64,000 nt of DNA from Promethearchaeota archaeon. Its GTDB lineage: Archaea; Asgardarchaeota; Lokiarchaeia; Sigyniarchaeales; SOKP01. Position numbers and translations under genes: made by a program. The notes beneath the pieces are model-generated. The model was given only the letters and a program-made list of their open reading frames with translations. It made no database searches and was not told the DNA's origin. The DNA is taken from positions 1 to 64,000 of the forward strand of contig JAHPZI010000014.1 in assembly GCA_019058295.1 (NCBI GenBank), read 5' to 3'. This document shows positions 54,414 through 63,589 of this stretch, piece by piece. Positions within the stretch are counted from its first letter, which is position 1. Each line of letters opens with the position of its first letter.

Positions 54414-55466
54414 ATGTATTCCATTAATCCAAAATTTTTTAAAAAATCTAAATACCAAAAGAAAATTAACGATAAAATTTCTCAATGTCTAACCTGTGAA
54501 AGAAAATGTAATATTTCATTAGGAAATTCCGGTTTTTGTCAGACTCGGATAAATAAAGATGGCGAAATTTTTACTATAGTTTTTGGTTGTATTCCTGCTT
54601 TATCTTTTAATCCTATTGAAAAAAAGCCGTTCTTTCATTTTTATCCCGGAACTATTGCTTTAACAATAGGGACTTATGGATGCAATTTTAGTTGTTTCTG
54701 GTGCCAAAATCACCACCTTTCCCATCCGAAACCTTCTGTTTTGGATAGAATAAGGAAGGAAAAACAATTTTTATCACCTGAAAAAGTCATAGATATCGCA
54801 TTAAGAAATAATTGTAAAGGGACGTCGATCTCTTTTAATGAACCTACACTATTATTCGAATATTCTCTTGAAGTTTTTAGATTAGCTAAGAAAGAGGGTT
54901 TATATAATACATATGTCTCGAATGGCTATATGACTGAAGATGTATTAAAAGATTTAGCCAAAGCTGGCCTTAATGCAATAAACATTGATATAAAAGGAAA
55001 TGCTGATATGGTTAAGAGATATTGTGGGACGGACATAGAAAGAGTATGGGAAAACGCTAAATTAGCAAAAAAATTAGGGGTACATGTCGAAATTACTACA
55101 TTAATGATTGAAGGTATAAATTCGGATGAACAGATTATTAATAAGATTGCTGAAAGAATTTTAAATGATTTAGGTGCTGATACCCCTTTTCATATTTCTC
55201 GATTCTTTCCCCATTATAAATCAAATGAACATGGAATAAATACACCTACCTCAATACATCTTCTAAAAGAAGGTTATAAAATCGCAAAAAATACAGGATT
55301 GGATTTTGTTTATCTTGGAAACCTGCCCAATACGGATTATGAGCATACAAAATGTCCTCAATGTTCCAAAATAGTAATTAAACGAGTTGTTTTTGGTATT
55401 GAAGAAATTTGGATAGATTCAGAAGGAAAATGCAAAAATTGTGGCTTTCCAATATGTAGGGTTTAA
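54414..55466 (+). CDS. amrS: AmmeMemoRadiSam system radical SAM enzyme (AmrS)
   Basis: 350 residues. An N-terminal Cys region (CLTCERKCNISLGNSGFC) precedes the radical SAM motif GTYGCNFSCFWCQNHHLSHP (C-x3-C-x2-C) near residue 90. GTSISFNEPTLLFEYSLEVF and DIKGNADMVKRYCG match the AmrS and PFL-activase-like family. The last 45 residues form a zinc ribbon (CPQC and CKNC). AmrS is one of the AmmeMemoRadiSam proteins, whose reaction is unknown but involves an AmrA/AmrB pair; neither is in this window. Co-translated with the 75-residue protein. Confidence 0.8.
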   Translation: MYSINPKFFKKSKYQKKINDKISQCLTCERKCNISLGNSGFCQTRINKDGEIFTIVFGCIPALSFNPIEKKPFFHFYPGTIALTIGTYGCNFSCFWCQNHHLSHPKPSVLDRIRKEKQFLSPEKVIDIALRNNCKGTSISFNEPTLLFEYSLEVFRLAKKEGLYNTYVSNGYMTEDVLKDLAKAGLNAINIDIKGNADMVKRYCGTDIERVWENAKLAKKLGVHVEITTLMIEGINSDEQIINKIAERILNDLGADTPFHISRFFPHYKSNEHGINTPTSIHLLKEGYKIAKNTGLDFVYLGNLPNTDYEHTKCPQCSKIVIKRVVFGIEEIWIDSEGKCKNCGFPICRV

Positions 55467-55537
55467 TTATTTTTAATGAAACTTTTTTAATTCACTAAAT
55501 TTTTTTAGTATTTTGTTAATATAAATCATGTAAAGAT

Positions 55538-58150
55538 TTATCCAATTTTCTCTAATGCTTCAGTAAGAATTTTAGGAATATCCATAATTTTTAAGATATA
55601 CACAATCTCCCCTTTAGTTGTGTCTAATATCCATTTGGCATAACGTTTAGAATAAGATCTTGTATTCACACCAAGCATAAATTTAACTTTTTGATTAACA
55701 TAGGATTGGAGTTCTTTCTTGATTTCTTGTTCCTTCTCGAAAAATTGACAATCCGTTAATAAAAAACAAATCTTCATTTCAGTAGTAGTTTCCTCTAATT
55801 GTTTTGCACCCCAATTTAGAGCTGCTTGAACTCTTGTACCGCCTCTAGCATGCAAATCTAACAATTCGTCTGCTACATCCTCTAAATTCTTCTCATCACC
55901 AAATTTCTTTACTACATGTGTATTTGATTCAAAAAAGCATATTGCCACCTCATCTGCTCGTAAACTACCAATAAGAACCATGACTGCTATTGAGCACGCA
56001 GCTAATTTCATACCGCCCATAGAACCCGAGATATCTAACATAAAGCAAATTGAAACCCTTCCCTTTTCTGTCTCAGCTACCATAAGATCTTCAGACATAA
56101 TCATATCTAATGATTTTCCTTGCATAACAATATTTTCAATGGACGCATCAATATCAATTAAATCCATATCATCACCTTCTATAAAAATGCGAAGCTTATT
56201 AGTAGGTATAAGCCCTTTTTCACCACTACCACGTTGATTTGAAATCATATTAAGAGCTATTTTGATTAGAGCATCTTTCACCAGATTTCTAACAAAGCTT
56301 TTCATTTTAGAGGGAATTTGTTTCCTGCTCATGAACCATTGAATTAATAAGTTATCTCCTGGACCTGCCGTAAGTGATTCAGCTAATTTTTGTTGAGCGT
56401 GTTCTCCAAATTGTTGGGCTTTACTAAATGCTTGTCCTAGGTTATGATGTCCAAGAGCACCCATAGCTTGAAGATTTCCATTACTTAGAGCAGATTGCAT
56501 TAATTCTTGGATCTGAATCCCTGTAAGATTTCCAATATTTTTCATAATGGATGTATAGCGTTGAAAATTTCCTAATTTATTTGCAATCATAGATTTAAGA
56601 AGTTCATAATTCCCTCCTAGTATTTCTAATATTGTGGGTTCTGGAAGTCCTACCTTTATTCCTAATTTAACTACTTCATTTTTATCCAACGAAACATGTT
56701 GGCTAACTAAGGATCGTAAACAATTTTCAAATATTTCTGGTGTTGTGGCAGCCTCTAAAGATTTCATTCCTGCAATTCCGGCATTCTTTTGAAATCTCTT
56801 ACTACACGAATCAAAGACAGCTTGGGATGATAATTGCATTAACTGCATAGATAAATCTGCCATATTATAAGCCGCTTGTCCCTTTTTTGACTGTATATCA
56901 TTCAATTGATCTTGAACGCATTGATCAAGCATTTTTTGCCATTGTGTTATATCAGTTTGCGCTTGAAAAATTTCAGGTAATGTTGGTGTTGAATTATTTT
57001 TACTCCACTGATTAAATAAATCATTTGTTAGGCTTGTATTAAACATTTGATCCATTGTGCGAGTAATATTAAACGCACCACCCATATCTTTGTTTAAACT
57101 ATTTGTCATAGTTTTTTTATGATCGAATTGAGGTATATATTCTAAAACAGACGAAATTTCCATGATATCTAACAAATCTTTAGCTCTCTGGACTAGATTA
57201 TTAGCAAGATTTTTAGCGGCACTTGAATCTAATCCTGCTTCCTTTAAATAACGTGCAGTTCTGGCTGCTGTCCCTACATCTTCGTTTTTCATGATGTCCG
57301 AGAGCGTTTGTTGAAAATTAGGATCGTTCATACAATATTGAGTTGTGGATTTTATCCAAGGAACTGTTGATTGCTTTATAATATTAGATCCCCACCCTAA
57401 TTTAACAGATGAAATTATATCTTTTGGTGAGATTGTGTTTACTTCTCTCATTATTGTCTGTTGAAGATAATCTTTAAGCATTTGAAGAGAATTAAGATTT
57501 TTCCCCAAAATATCTGAATAACCGTTGCGCTGTTCTAATATATCTATTAAACTTTGATAGGGTTCTTCACCTCTAGCTGCTCTATCATAAAGATCATTAA
57601 TAAAATCCATTAAATTTGAAAAATCTTTCAATGTCTGATCTACAATATTTTCCATATCCAAATTATCTAAATCAAGTCCCGAATCAACAAATTCAGATAG
57701 TAATTCATCCATAAAATCTATCTTATCAGAATCATCTTTATCTTGCAGTATTGCTTTTGTGCTGGGAGTGCCTGCTTTTGCAGATCCTTTCGTTTTTGGT
57801 TCTACCTTTTTTGGAAAGATAATATCAAAAGCAATTTGACGCGCAACTTCTTGATCTTCAATGGGGGTTGTTATAACTGCTGCTTTAATAAAATCCTCAG
57901 GTACTAAAGTAACCTTACGATAATACATTGCAGTTAATAATTTTGGTATAGCCACTGCTTGCCGTGTACTTGGTACGTTTAGCAATTTTTTTTGAGTTTT
58001 TCGCATTTGAAAGATAAATTCTACTGTAAATGAAATAGGGGTCCATTCTAAAAGTTGATTTGTACTAAAATCACCGATATTTCCTTTGTCAATTTGTTTT
58101 CCAATCATTTCTACTATTTTATTAATTTTAATGAAATTATGAAACTCCAA
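55538..58150 (-). CDS. Large vWA domain protein, partner of the MoxR ATPase
   Basis: 870 residues. The first about 690 are mostly helical (FIKINKIVEMIGKQIDK, many Gln/Asn-rich helices such as MLDQCVQDQLNDIQSKKG) with no clear family. Residues about 700-870 are a von Willebrand A domain with the MIDAS set: DISGS at 706-710, Thr772 (GGTRVQ) and Asp800 (LLTDCQ). vWA proteins of this kind work with MoxR ATPases as metal-site adaptors. The gene overlaps the end of MoxR by 14 bases and is the last of the operon. A later ATG at residue 14 is also possible. Confidence 0.8.
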   Translation of the reverse strand: MEFHNFIKINKIVEMIGKQIDKGNIGDFSTNQLLEWTPISFTVEFIFQMRKTQKKLLNVPSTRQAVAIPKLLTAMYYRKVTLVPEDFIKAAVITTPIEDQEVARQIAFDIIFPKKVEPKTKGSAKAGTPSTKAILQDKDDSDKIDFMDELLSEFVDSGLDLDNLDMENIVDQTLKDFSNLMDFINDLYDRAARGEEPYQSLIDILEQRNGYSDILGKNLNSLQMLKDYLQQTIMREVNTISPKDIISSVKLGWGSNIIKQSTVPWIKSTTQYCMNDPNFQQTLSDIMKNEDVGTAARTARYLKEAGLDSSAAKNLANNLVQRAKDLLDIMEISSVLEYIPQFDHKKTMTNSLNKDMGGAFNITRTMDQMFNTSLTNDLFNQWSKNNSTPTLPEIFQAQTDITQWQKMLDQCVQDQLNDIQSKKGQAAYNMADLSMQLMQLSSQAVFDSCSKRFQKNAGIAGMKSLEAATTPEIFENCLRSLVSQHVSLDKNEVVKLGIKVGLPEPTILEILGGNYELLKSMIANKLGNFQRYTSIMKNIGNLTGIQIQELMQSALSNGNLQAMGALGHHNLGQAFSKAQQFGEHAQQKLAESLTAGPGDNLLIQWFMSRKQIPSKMKSFVRNLVKDALIKIALNMISNQRGSGEKGLIPTNKLRIFIEGDDMDLIDIDASIENIVMQGKSLDMIMSEDLMVAETEKGRVSICFMLDISGSMGGMKLAACSIAVMVLIGSLRADEVAICFFESNTHVVKKFGDEKNLEDVADELLDLHARGGTRVQAALNWGAKQLEETTTEMKICFLLTDCQFFEKEQEIKKELQSYVNQKVKFMLGVNTRSYSKRYAKWILDTTKGEIVYILKIMDIPKILTEALEKIG

Positions 58151-59087
58151 CTACTTTCGTTAAAACTTTTTTCAAAAAACTGTTAACATTTGCTCCAGGA
58201 CGAAGTTCAACAGAATCTGGAAGGATTAATTTCGCAGATTCAGCAATTAATTTATTATCTACGGTCTGATTCAATCTACTTGCCCGTTCTGAAACAAATC
58301 TTGCCAGACCTATACTGGTGCGCAAGCTAGGAGGTTTCTCAATCGCAGGATCTTCCCGACACTGTATCATTATTTCTAAGATTTTCTCTTGTGTTAAAGC
58401 AGAAAGTTTATATTCTGGACAATTTGCGACCATTATTTTCTGTTCTAACGAACGTGGTGGATATCCCATGTGAATCCACACTTTTACTCGATCTTTGATT
58501 GCTGAAGGAAGCTTTCTAGTTCCTTTTAATTCAGCAGGGTTCATAGCAGCGATTACATAGAATTCTTCATCGACTTTTAACCAAGTTTTAAGTTGTGGTA
58601 TGTATAATCGCTTTTCTTCCATGGCATCTAACATACTGTTAAGAACATACTCATCACCTCTATTAAGTTCATTTGCTAGAAAGACACCTCCTTTTAGAGC
58701 AGAGAGTGTAAACGGTCCAGGAATATATGATTCCGGAGAGAACCCATATTTAAACACTAGAGTAGGATCAAATGAACCTATTAGTGTGGCTGGTCGAACT
58801 AAGTCCGAAAAAGTTACCCAGTAGAATTCTCGATTCAAATCAAAGGCGAATTTACGACAAAGAGCGGTTTTACCACATCCCACGGGTCCGACTATACCCA
58901 CAAATAATCCTGCGTTATACGCATCCTTCATGGCTTCATATGCATATTTATATTGGCCTTCTAAGACCAAATTGATATCCTCTTTAATATCAACTATTTT
59001 TTTAGATTCCATCAATTCTGAAAATTCTTTGGAATTTTCATCTATTGATTGAGTTTTTTTTTGCGTTGGTAAAGGTTTTTTTGCCAT
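58137..59087 (-). CDS. MoxR-type AAA+ ATPase with Asn in Walker B
   Basis: 316 residues. Walker A GPVGCGKT is at 67-74. The Walker B stretch reads GVFLANELNRGDE, in which Asn139 takes the place of the usual Asp of LLADEINR, with Glu140 kept. Sensor 1 (VIAAMNPAELKGTRKL) and the arginine region (AIKDRV) follow, then a helical lid. MoxR ATPases remodel proteins with vWA partners, as here. The Asp to Asn change should affect metal binding or slow hydrolysis, though Glu140 can still act. Confidence 0.85.
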   Translation of the reverse strand: MAKKPLPTQKKTQSIDENSKEFSELMESKKIVDIKEDINLVLEGQYKYAYEAMKDAYNAGLFVGIVGPVGCGKTALCRKFAFDLNREFYWVTFSDLVRPATLIGSFDPTLVFKYGFSPESYIPGPFTLSALKGGVFLANELNRGDEYVLNSMLDAMEEKRLYIPQLKTWLKVDEEFYVIAAMNPAELKGTRKLPSAIKDRVKVWIHMGYPPRSLEQKIMVANCPEYKLSALTQEKILEIMIQCREDPAIEKPPSLRTSIGLARFVSERASRLNQTVDNKLIAESAKLILPDSVELRPGANVNSFLKKVLTKVVGVS

Positions 59088-59135
59088 TATTTTTCATTTT
59101 TTTTTTTTAATTTTATATAAATATAATTTTTTTAT

Positions 59136-59672
59136 CTAATCTTCAAAAAATTTTTCAGTCTCCGTTGGCTGGATGACAATCGGGACTTCATATTTTAATT
59201 TCTTTATAGCATTTGTAATTTTATCATAATCGGTATCGTTAACAATACTTCTTCGAGTGAATCCTAATCTATCTGTTATAAATTTTCCTAAAAAGGTTTC
59301 TTTTAATCCTGAAATATTATATTTTCTCCCTTTTTTAAGAATTTTACATTGTTTTAACTCATCAATTCTCTTTACAAGAATTAGTTTAGCTATTGGCTGC
59401 CAAAATTCATTACTTTTCATAGTATCTAATAGAAAATCACGATGATTTATTTCCTCGTTCTTTAACATTACAGTAAGTTCCTTCAAAAAGTTCATAGAAA
59501 ATCTTCTTTTAAAATCATCAGAAGAAACATATTCTTGAATATCATTCTTCGCACTGAGAAAAACAGATTTAAGATCGTCCATCTTCCCGAGATAAATCTG
59601 TTCAAATTCATCCATAAATGATTTAACACCTTGTTCAATTCCTATAATTTGAGGAGCTTCGTTAGCACACAT
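59136..59672 (-). CDS. Unknown 178-residue protein of the MoxR-vWA-Rad50 operon
   Basis: Helical, charged, no family recognised: FMDEFEQIYLGKMDDLKSVFL, NFLKELTVMLKNEEINHRDF and LVKRIDELKQCKILKKGRKY, then KLKYEVPIVIQP at the end. A KGRKYNISG step and a predicted winged-helix pattern near 105-140 (LKQCKILKKGRKYNI, FLGKFITDRLG) might bind DNA. It sits between the Rad50-like gene (17 bases) and MoxR (48 bases) and so belongs to the operon. Confidence 0.55.
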   Translation of the reverse strand: MCANEAPQIIGIEQGVKSFMDEFEQIYLGKMDDLKSVFLSAKNDIQEYVSSDDFKRRFSMNFLKELTVMLKNEEINHRDFLLDTMKSNEFWQPIAKLILVKRIDELKQCKILKKGRKYNISGLKETFLGKFITDRLGFTRRSIVNDTDYDKITNAIKKLKYEVPIVIQPTETEKFFED

Positions 59673-59689
59673 TTAATTCCCTTTTGGAT

Positions 59690-62224
59690 TTATCTTTCAA
59701 TTTTAATTTTTTTATTACATGTTATTTTATCTACATCTTGATGGGTGATTAACATTACTTGGGTATTTTCTGATAATGTATTTATATTAGATAATAAGGT
59801 GATTCGGTTATTAGAATCCATAAACTCTGTAGGCTCATCTATTAACAAAAAGGGGGGTGTTCCAATTAAATCTCCAAGCGCAATCTTGTATGCAAGTCCC
59901 AATATGAGTTTATGTCCTCCTCCTTGGTAAACTGCAGCAGGATAAAATTCGTCTGATACCATCTCATTTGGCACGACTGAAAGACTATAGTTTTCATTAT
60001 CTATAATAACTTTTTTAAACTCATCATCAGAAGATAGTTTTTGATGCAAGTTCAATATTTGTTTTTCAAGAACTTTTGAAGCGTTTTCGCGAATAATAGT
60101 TTGAACTTCTACGAATAATTTATGAAAATTTCGATATTTTTCCGCTAATACTTCTTTTTTATTTAGTAAAATTATTTCCTTTTCAATAGCAGCAAAATTT
60201 TTATCTAAATCGATAATTTGATTTCTGATTTCATTAAGATTTTCATTAGTCTCGTTTTTTTGATTATTTAAATGTTCCAATATAGTTGATATCTCAGATA
60301 TCTTGGTAATTATTAATTCTGTTAGCTCGTCTCTAATTTTAATAATATGTTCTAAAGATAGTTCTTCTTTCTTAACTTCCATTTTTTTGGCTATTTGAGA
60401 CAAGGTTTCATTTAAGTATTTCTGATCTTTTGAAGTTTCTTTTGACGTCTTTTCAATCTTCTCTTCAATTCTTTGTTTTGTAGAGGCAAAATTTTTAAGG
60501 AGATTTTCTTCTTCTGTTTGACATGACTTTTCTGCCACTGCAATTTCACCTTTAAATCCCTTTAATTTATCGTCTAACTCTTTTAATCGACTTGTTTGAT
60601 TTTCAATCGTATGTAATTCATTTTCTAAATCTTTTTCTATTCCTCGTAACTCCTCTAATTGTTTTTTATTTTTCTCAACTGTTTTTTCTTTTGATAAAAT
60701 CGAATTTTTAATTGTCTTTAATTTTTGATCTAATTCCTCATCAGAAGAGATTTTTCCCTTCTTTTCTTCTAAGTTCTCAATTTTTTGAATTGAATTCTCA
60801 ATAGTAAGTGTTCCTGAATTTAGTTCTTTTTCCTCTTCCCTTAAGGTTTTTAACTCGTTTTTTACTTCTATCTCTCTATTCTCATTAGACTTAATCTTAT
60901 TCCTTAGATCCTGCAACTTTTCCTTTAATAATTTCATCTCACTCTCAATTTTCGAATGTTCTATAGAAGCTCCGCAATATTCGCATTTTGGTTTATCTTT
61001 TGTTTGTTCTCTTCTTTTTAAAATTCCTTCAATGTCTCCATTTTCTCTTTCTGCATCTCTAAAAAAATTTTGTAAGCTTTCGACTTCTTTTTCAAGAGTA
61101 GATATCTTTTTTGAGATTATTTCCATTTGATTGGATTGAGTCTTTAATTTCTTTAAGAGCTCTTCTTTATTTCCTACATCATCAATAATTATTTTTAGAT
61201 CTTCTGAAATATCATTTAGTTGTTTTATAATATTTTCAGTTTCTATTTTGTTATTTTCCAATTCCCGAATTTCTTTTAAACTAGTCTCTATTTCTGTATC
61301 TGCTGATATTAGTTTATTATTATTATCTGTTAATTTTTTTTTTATAGAAGTTGTTTTTTTTTTTAAACTGCTCTGCGTTCCAAAGTTTTTCTTACTCCCT
61401 TCAAACTCTTTTTTAACCATATCTTCCTTTAATTTAATATCTTCGAATTTTCTTTTTGTCTCTTCGTAGGATTCGACTGAATTAGAAATCTTTTCTGTAG
61501 ATTCCTTAAAAATCTTAAAGCTTTTTAATTCATTTTCTTTATTTTGAACCTCCTTTTGAATTTCTTTCAATTTACCTTCTTGATTTTGTAATTTTTCTTT
61601 TTGTTCTATTTTTTCTTTTTTATATTGATCCAACGTAATTCTTAAAGTATCGATGTTTTTCGCTTCTTTTTCAAATTCTAAGGCTCGCGCTCGAAAAATA
61701 TCCGCTAATGTTGTGGCTGCGGTTATTCCAAAAACAATGTCTAATTTTTTAGAACCAGCAAGAATTTCTGATATTGTTCCTTGGTGGAAATGTATTCCTG
61801 TTTCAAAAAATCTTTTTGAAATTCCCATTAATTCATTAATTTTTAAAGATAGATCTTCTTCGCGATCACCAAAGTCTGATGATATAACATAGCTTTCACT
61901 GTCGTCATATATCTTTTTTAATGTATAAGATCCTTTAGCAGAACGATGCTTTCCAGATAATTTATGAATTCGCTGTAATTTGTATCTTTCACCATTTTTG
62001 CTCTTAAAAATAAGTTCCACACCTACAGCATTAGCTTTATAGGTTGCCAACTGCGAAATCTTTTTAAAGCCAAGCACATTTCCAAAAAGGCAGTATTCAA
62101 TGCCATAAAAAACTGTAGACTTACCCGCATTGTTTCTACCATAAATAAGATTGAATTCATCATCAAATTCTAAGCGGAGATCATCATGTTTCCGGAAATT
62201 TTTTAATCGAATCCCTTCAATCAT
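59690..62224 (-). CDS. Rad50-like SMC/ABC ATPase with zinc hook, second copy in the window
   Basis: 844 residues. Walker A GRNNAGKST is at 29-37, a Q-loop near FHQGTISEIL, then a long coiled coil. The zinc hook CEYC is at 414-417. The signature motif is YQGGGHKLILGLAY (from Gln767), not LSGGE/LSGGQ, and Walker B FLLIDEPTEF has Asp796 and Glu797, then LITHQD. It belongs to the Rad50/SbcC class but has no Mre11 beside it. Its partners are a MoxR, a vWA protein and two unknown proteins. Confidence 0.8.
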   Translation of the reverse strand: MIEGIRLKNFRKHDDLRLEFDDEFNLIYGRNNAGKSTVFYGIEYCLFGNVLGFKKISQLATYKANAVGVELIFKSKNGERYKLQRIHKLSGKHRSAKGSYTLKKIYDDSESYVISSDFGDREEDLSLKINELMGISKRFFETGIHFHQGTISEILAGSKKLDIVFGITAATTLADIFRARALEFEKEAKNIDTLRITLDQYKKEKIEQKEKLQNQEGKLKEIQKEVQNKENELKSFKIFKESTEKISNSVESYEETKRKFEDIKLKEDMVKKEFEGSKKNFGTQSSLKKKTTSIKKKLTDNNNKLISADTEIETSLKEIRELENNKIETENIIKQLNDISEDLKIIIDDVGNKEELLKKLKTQSNQMEIISKKISTLEKEVESLQNFFRDAERENGDIEGILKRREQTKDKPKCEYCGASIEHSKIESEMKLLKEKLQDLRNKIKSNENREIEVKNELKTLREEEKELNSGTLTIENSIQKIENLEEKKGKISSDEELDQKLKTIKNSILSKEKTVEKNKKQLEELRGIEKDLENELHTIENQTSRLKELDDKLKGFKGEIAVAEKSCQTEEENLLKNFASTKQRIEEKIEKTSKETSKDQKYLNETLSQIAKKMEVKKEELSLEHIIKIRDELTELIITKISEISTILEHLNNQKNETNENLNEIRNQIIDLDKNFAAIEKEIILLNKKEVLAEKYRNFHKLFVEVQTIIRENASKVLEKQILNLHQKLSSDDEFKKVIIDNENYSLSVVPNEMVSDEFYPAAVYQGGGHKLILGLAYKIALGDLIGTPPFLLIDEPTEFMDSNNRITLLSNINTLSENTQVMLITHQDVDKITCNKKIKIER

Positions 62225-62246
62225 AAAAATACCTCAAAAAATTGAT

Positions 62247-62486
62247 TTATTCATTATCTTTTAAATCTTCCATTACTACCTCATTTTCAAAAAGTCTCGC
62301 TTCAAACATTTCTTGAATCCGTTCAATTAACTCATCTTTCGCTTTCTTTAAAAGATTAAGAGTTTTTGTTAAATTCTTCTCATCATCATATAAATAGTTG
62401 GTAAATTCGAATAAGCGTGCTAAATTATTTTTTTCTCTATCGTTTAATTCAAATTTACTAAGGATTTCCGTAATTTCAAAATTCAT
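62247..62486 (-). CDS. Small helical protein, first gene of the MoxR-vWA-Rad50 operon
   Basis: 79 residues, helical and acidic: EILSKFELNDREKNNLARLF, then LTKTLNLLKKAKDELIERI and an acidic tail (EVVMEDLKDNE). Unknown family. It ends 22 bases before the Rad50-like start. It may be a coil-binding subunit of the ATPase (inference). Confidence 0.5.
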   Translation of the reverse strand: MNFEITEILSKFELNDREKNNLARLFEFTNYLYDDEKNLTKTLNLLKKAKDELIERIQEMFEARLFENEVVMEDLKDNE

Positions 62487-62698
62487 GCCGTTCTCCCCTA
62501 TTTACCTTAAATTTATGCTTTTATAATAATAGATTAAAGCTTATGTATGTAATTTTGACAGTTTGTCTTTAGCTTTCATATAATTTTTGAAAAAAGGGTT
62601 TAAAAACCAATATTTAATTTATAAGATTATTCTTTTTTTAATACCGAGGAGTAAAAAAATTTAGTAAAATAATAAAATCTCAAATTAAGTATGATACT

Positions 62699-63556
62699 AT
62701 GAGCGAACATTTTGCTTATGTGAATGGAGTTAAAATCTGCTATAAAATCCATGGTAAGGAGAAAAGTTACCCGATAATTTGTGTTCATGGTTTTGGTTCT
62801 AAAAAAGAAACATGGATATGTCAAGTTGGTATGCTTTCTGAGAAATATAAAGTTATCAATTACGATTTGCGTGGTTCAGGAATGTCTGAGCGGCCAAACA
62901 AACCGTTCACTATGGAAATGTTAGCGGATGACCTTGCTGGTCTTATGGATTTCTTAAAAATTGAAAGGGCTCATTTTTTAGGTTTTAGCATGGGCGGGAT
63001 GGTTATACAAAATTTTGTCATAAAATATCCTGAAAGGGTAAATAAAATTGTTTTAATCAACACGAGCGCAGGAATTTTACGGGAAGAGGGAATAGACATG
63101 TTTAAAAATAATCAACTCAGAAGAATCGAATTAATAAAACAAGATGCGGCTAAAGTTTTTTGGCAAGATGTAAAAGCAGGATTTTATATTAGATTTAGGA
63201 AGCAAATGGAGGCTAATCCTAAAAAGAAAATTCACGGTATTTGGTCACCGGAAGATCTCATCGAATATATTAAAACAAATCCTTCTACTCCTAAAGATGT
63301 TGAAAATCAAGCTTACGCAGTTAAGTCTCATAATACCTATGTTAGATTGAATGAAATTAAAAATGAGGTTTTATTGATTTCTGCCTCTCATGATCGACTT
63401 GTTCCTCGAGCTTCCATGCTTGATATTCATAAAAGAATTCATAATAGTATTTTCACGGTAATTGATAAAGCAGGACACGAAGTTCATAGATCAAGAGCCC
63501 CCGAAGTAAACAAAATAATCCTAGATTTTTTGGAAAGTAAAAAATTAAAATCATAA
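62699..63556 (+). CDS. Alpha/beta-hydrolase, tandem copy 1
   Basis: 285 residues. VHGFGSKKETW is the oxyanion-hole region, YDLRGSGMSERP the next motif, and FSMGGMVIQNF (nucleophile Ser in G-x-S-M-G-G) the catalytic elbow. A late HDRLVPRAS Asp and KAGHEVHRS His complete the triad. It hydrolyses an ester or amide. It is divergent from the operon at 62486. Confidence 0.8.
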   Translation: MSEHFAYVNGVKICYKIHGKEKSYPIICVHGFGSKKETWICQVGMLSEKYKVINYDLRGSGMSERPNKPFTMEMLADDLAGLMDFLKIERAHFLGFSMGGMVIQNFVIKYPERVNKIVLINTSAGILREEGIDMFKNNQLRRIELIKQDAAKVFWQDVKAGFYIRFRKQMEANPKKKIHGIWSPEDLIEYIKTNPSTPKDVENQAYAVKSHNTYVRLNEIKNEVLLISASHDRLVPRASMLDIHKRIHNSIFTVIDKAGHEVHRSRAPEVNKIILDFLESKKLKS

Positions 63557-63589
63557 ATTTAAAACATCTAAAAGAATTACTGCAATATT

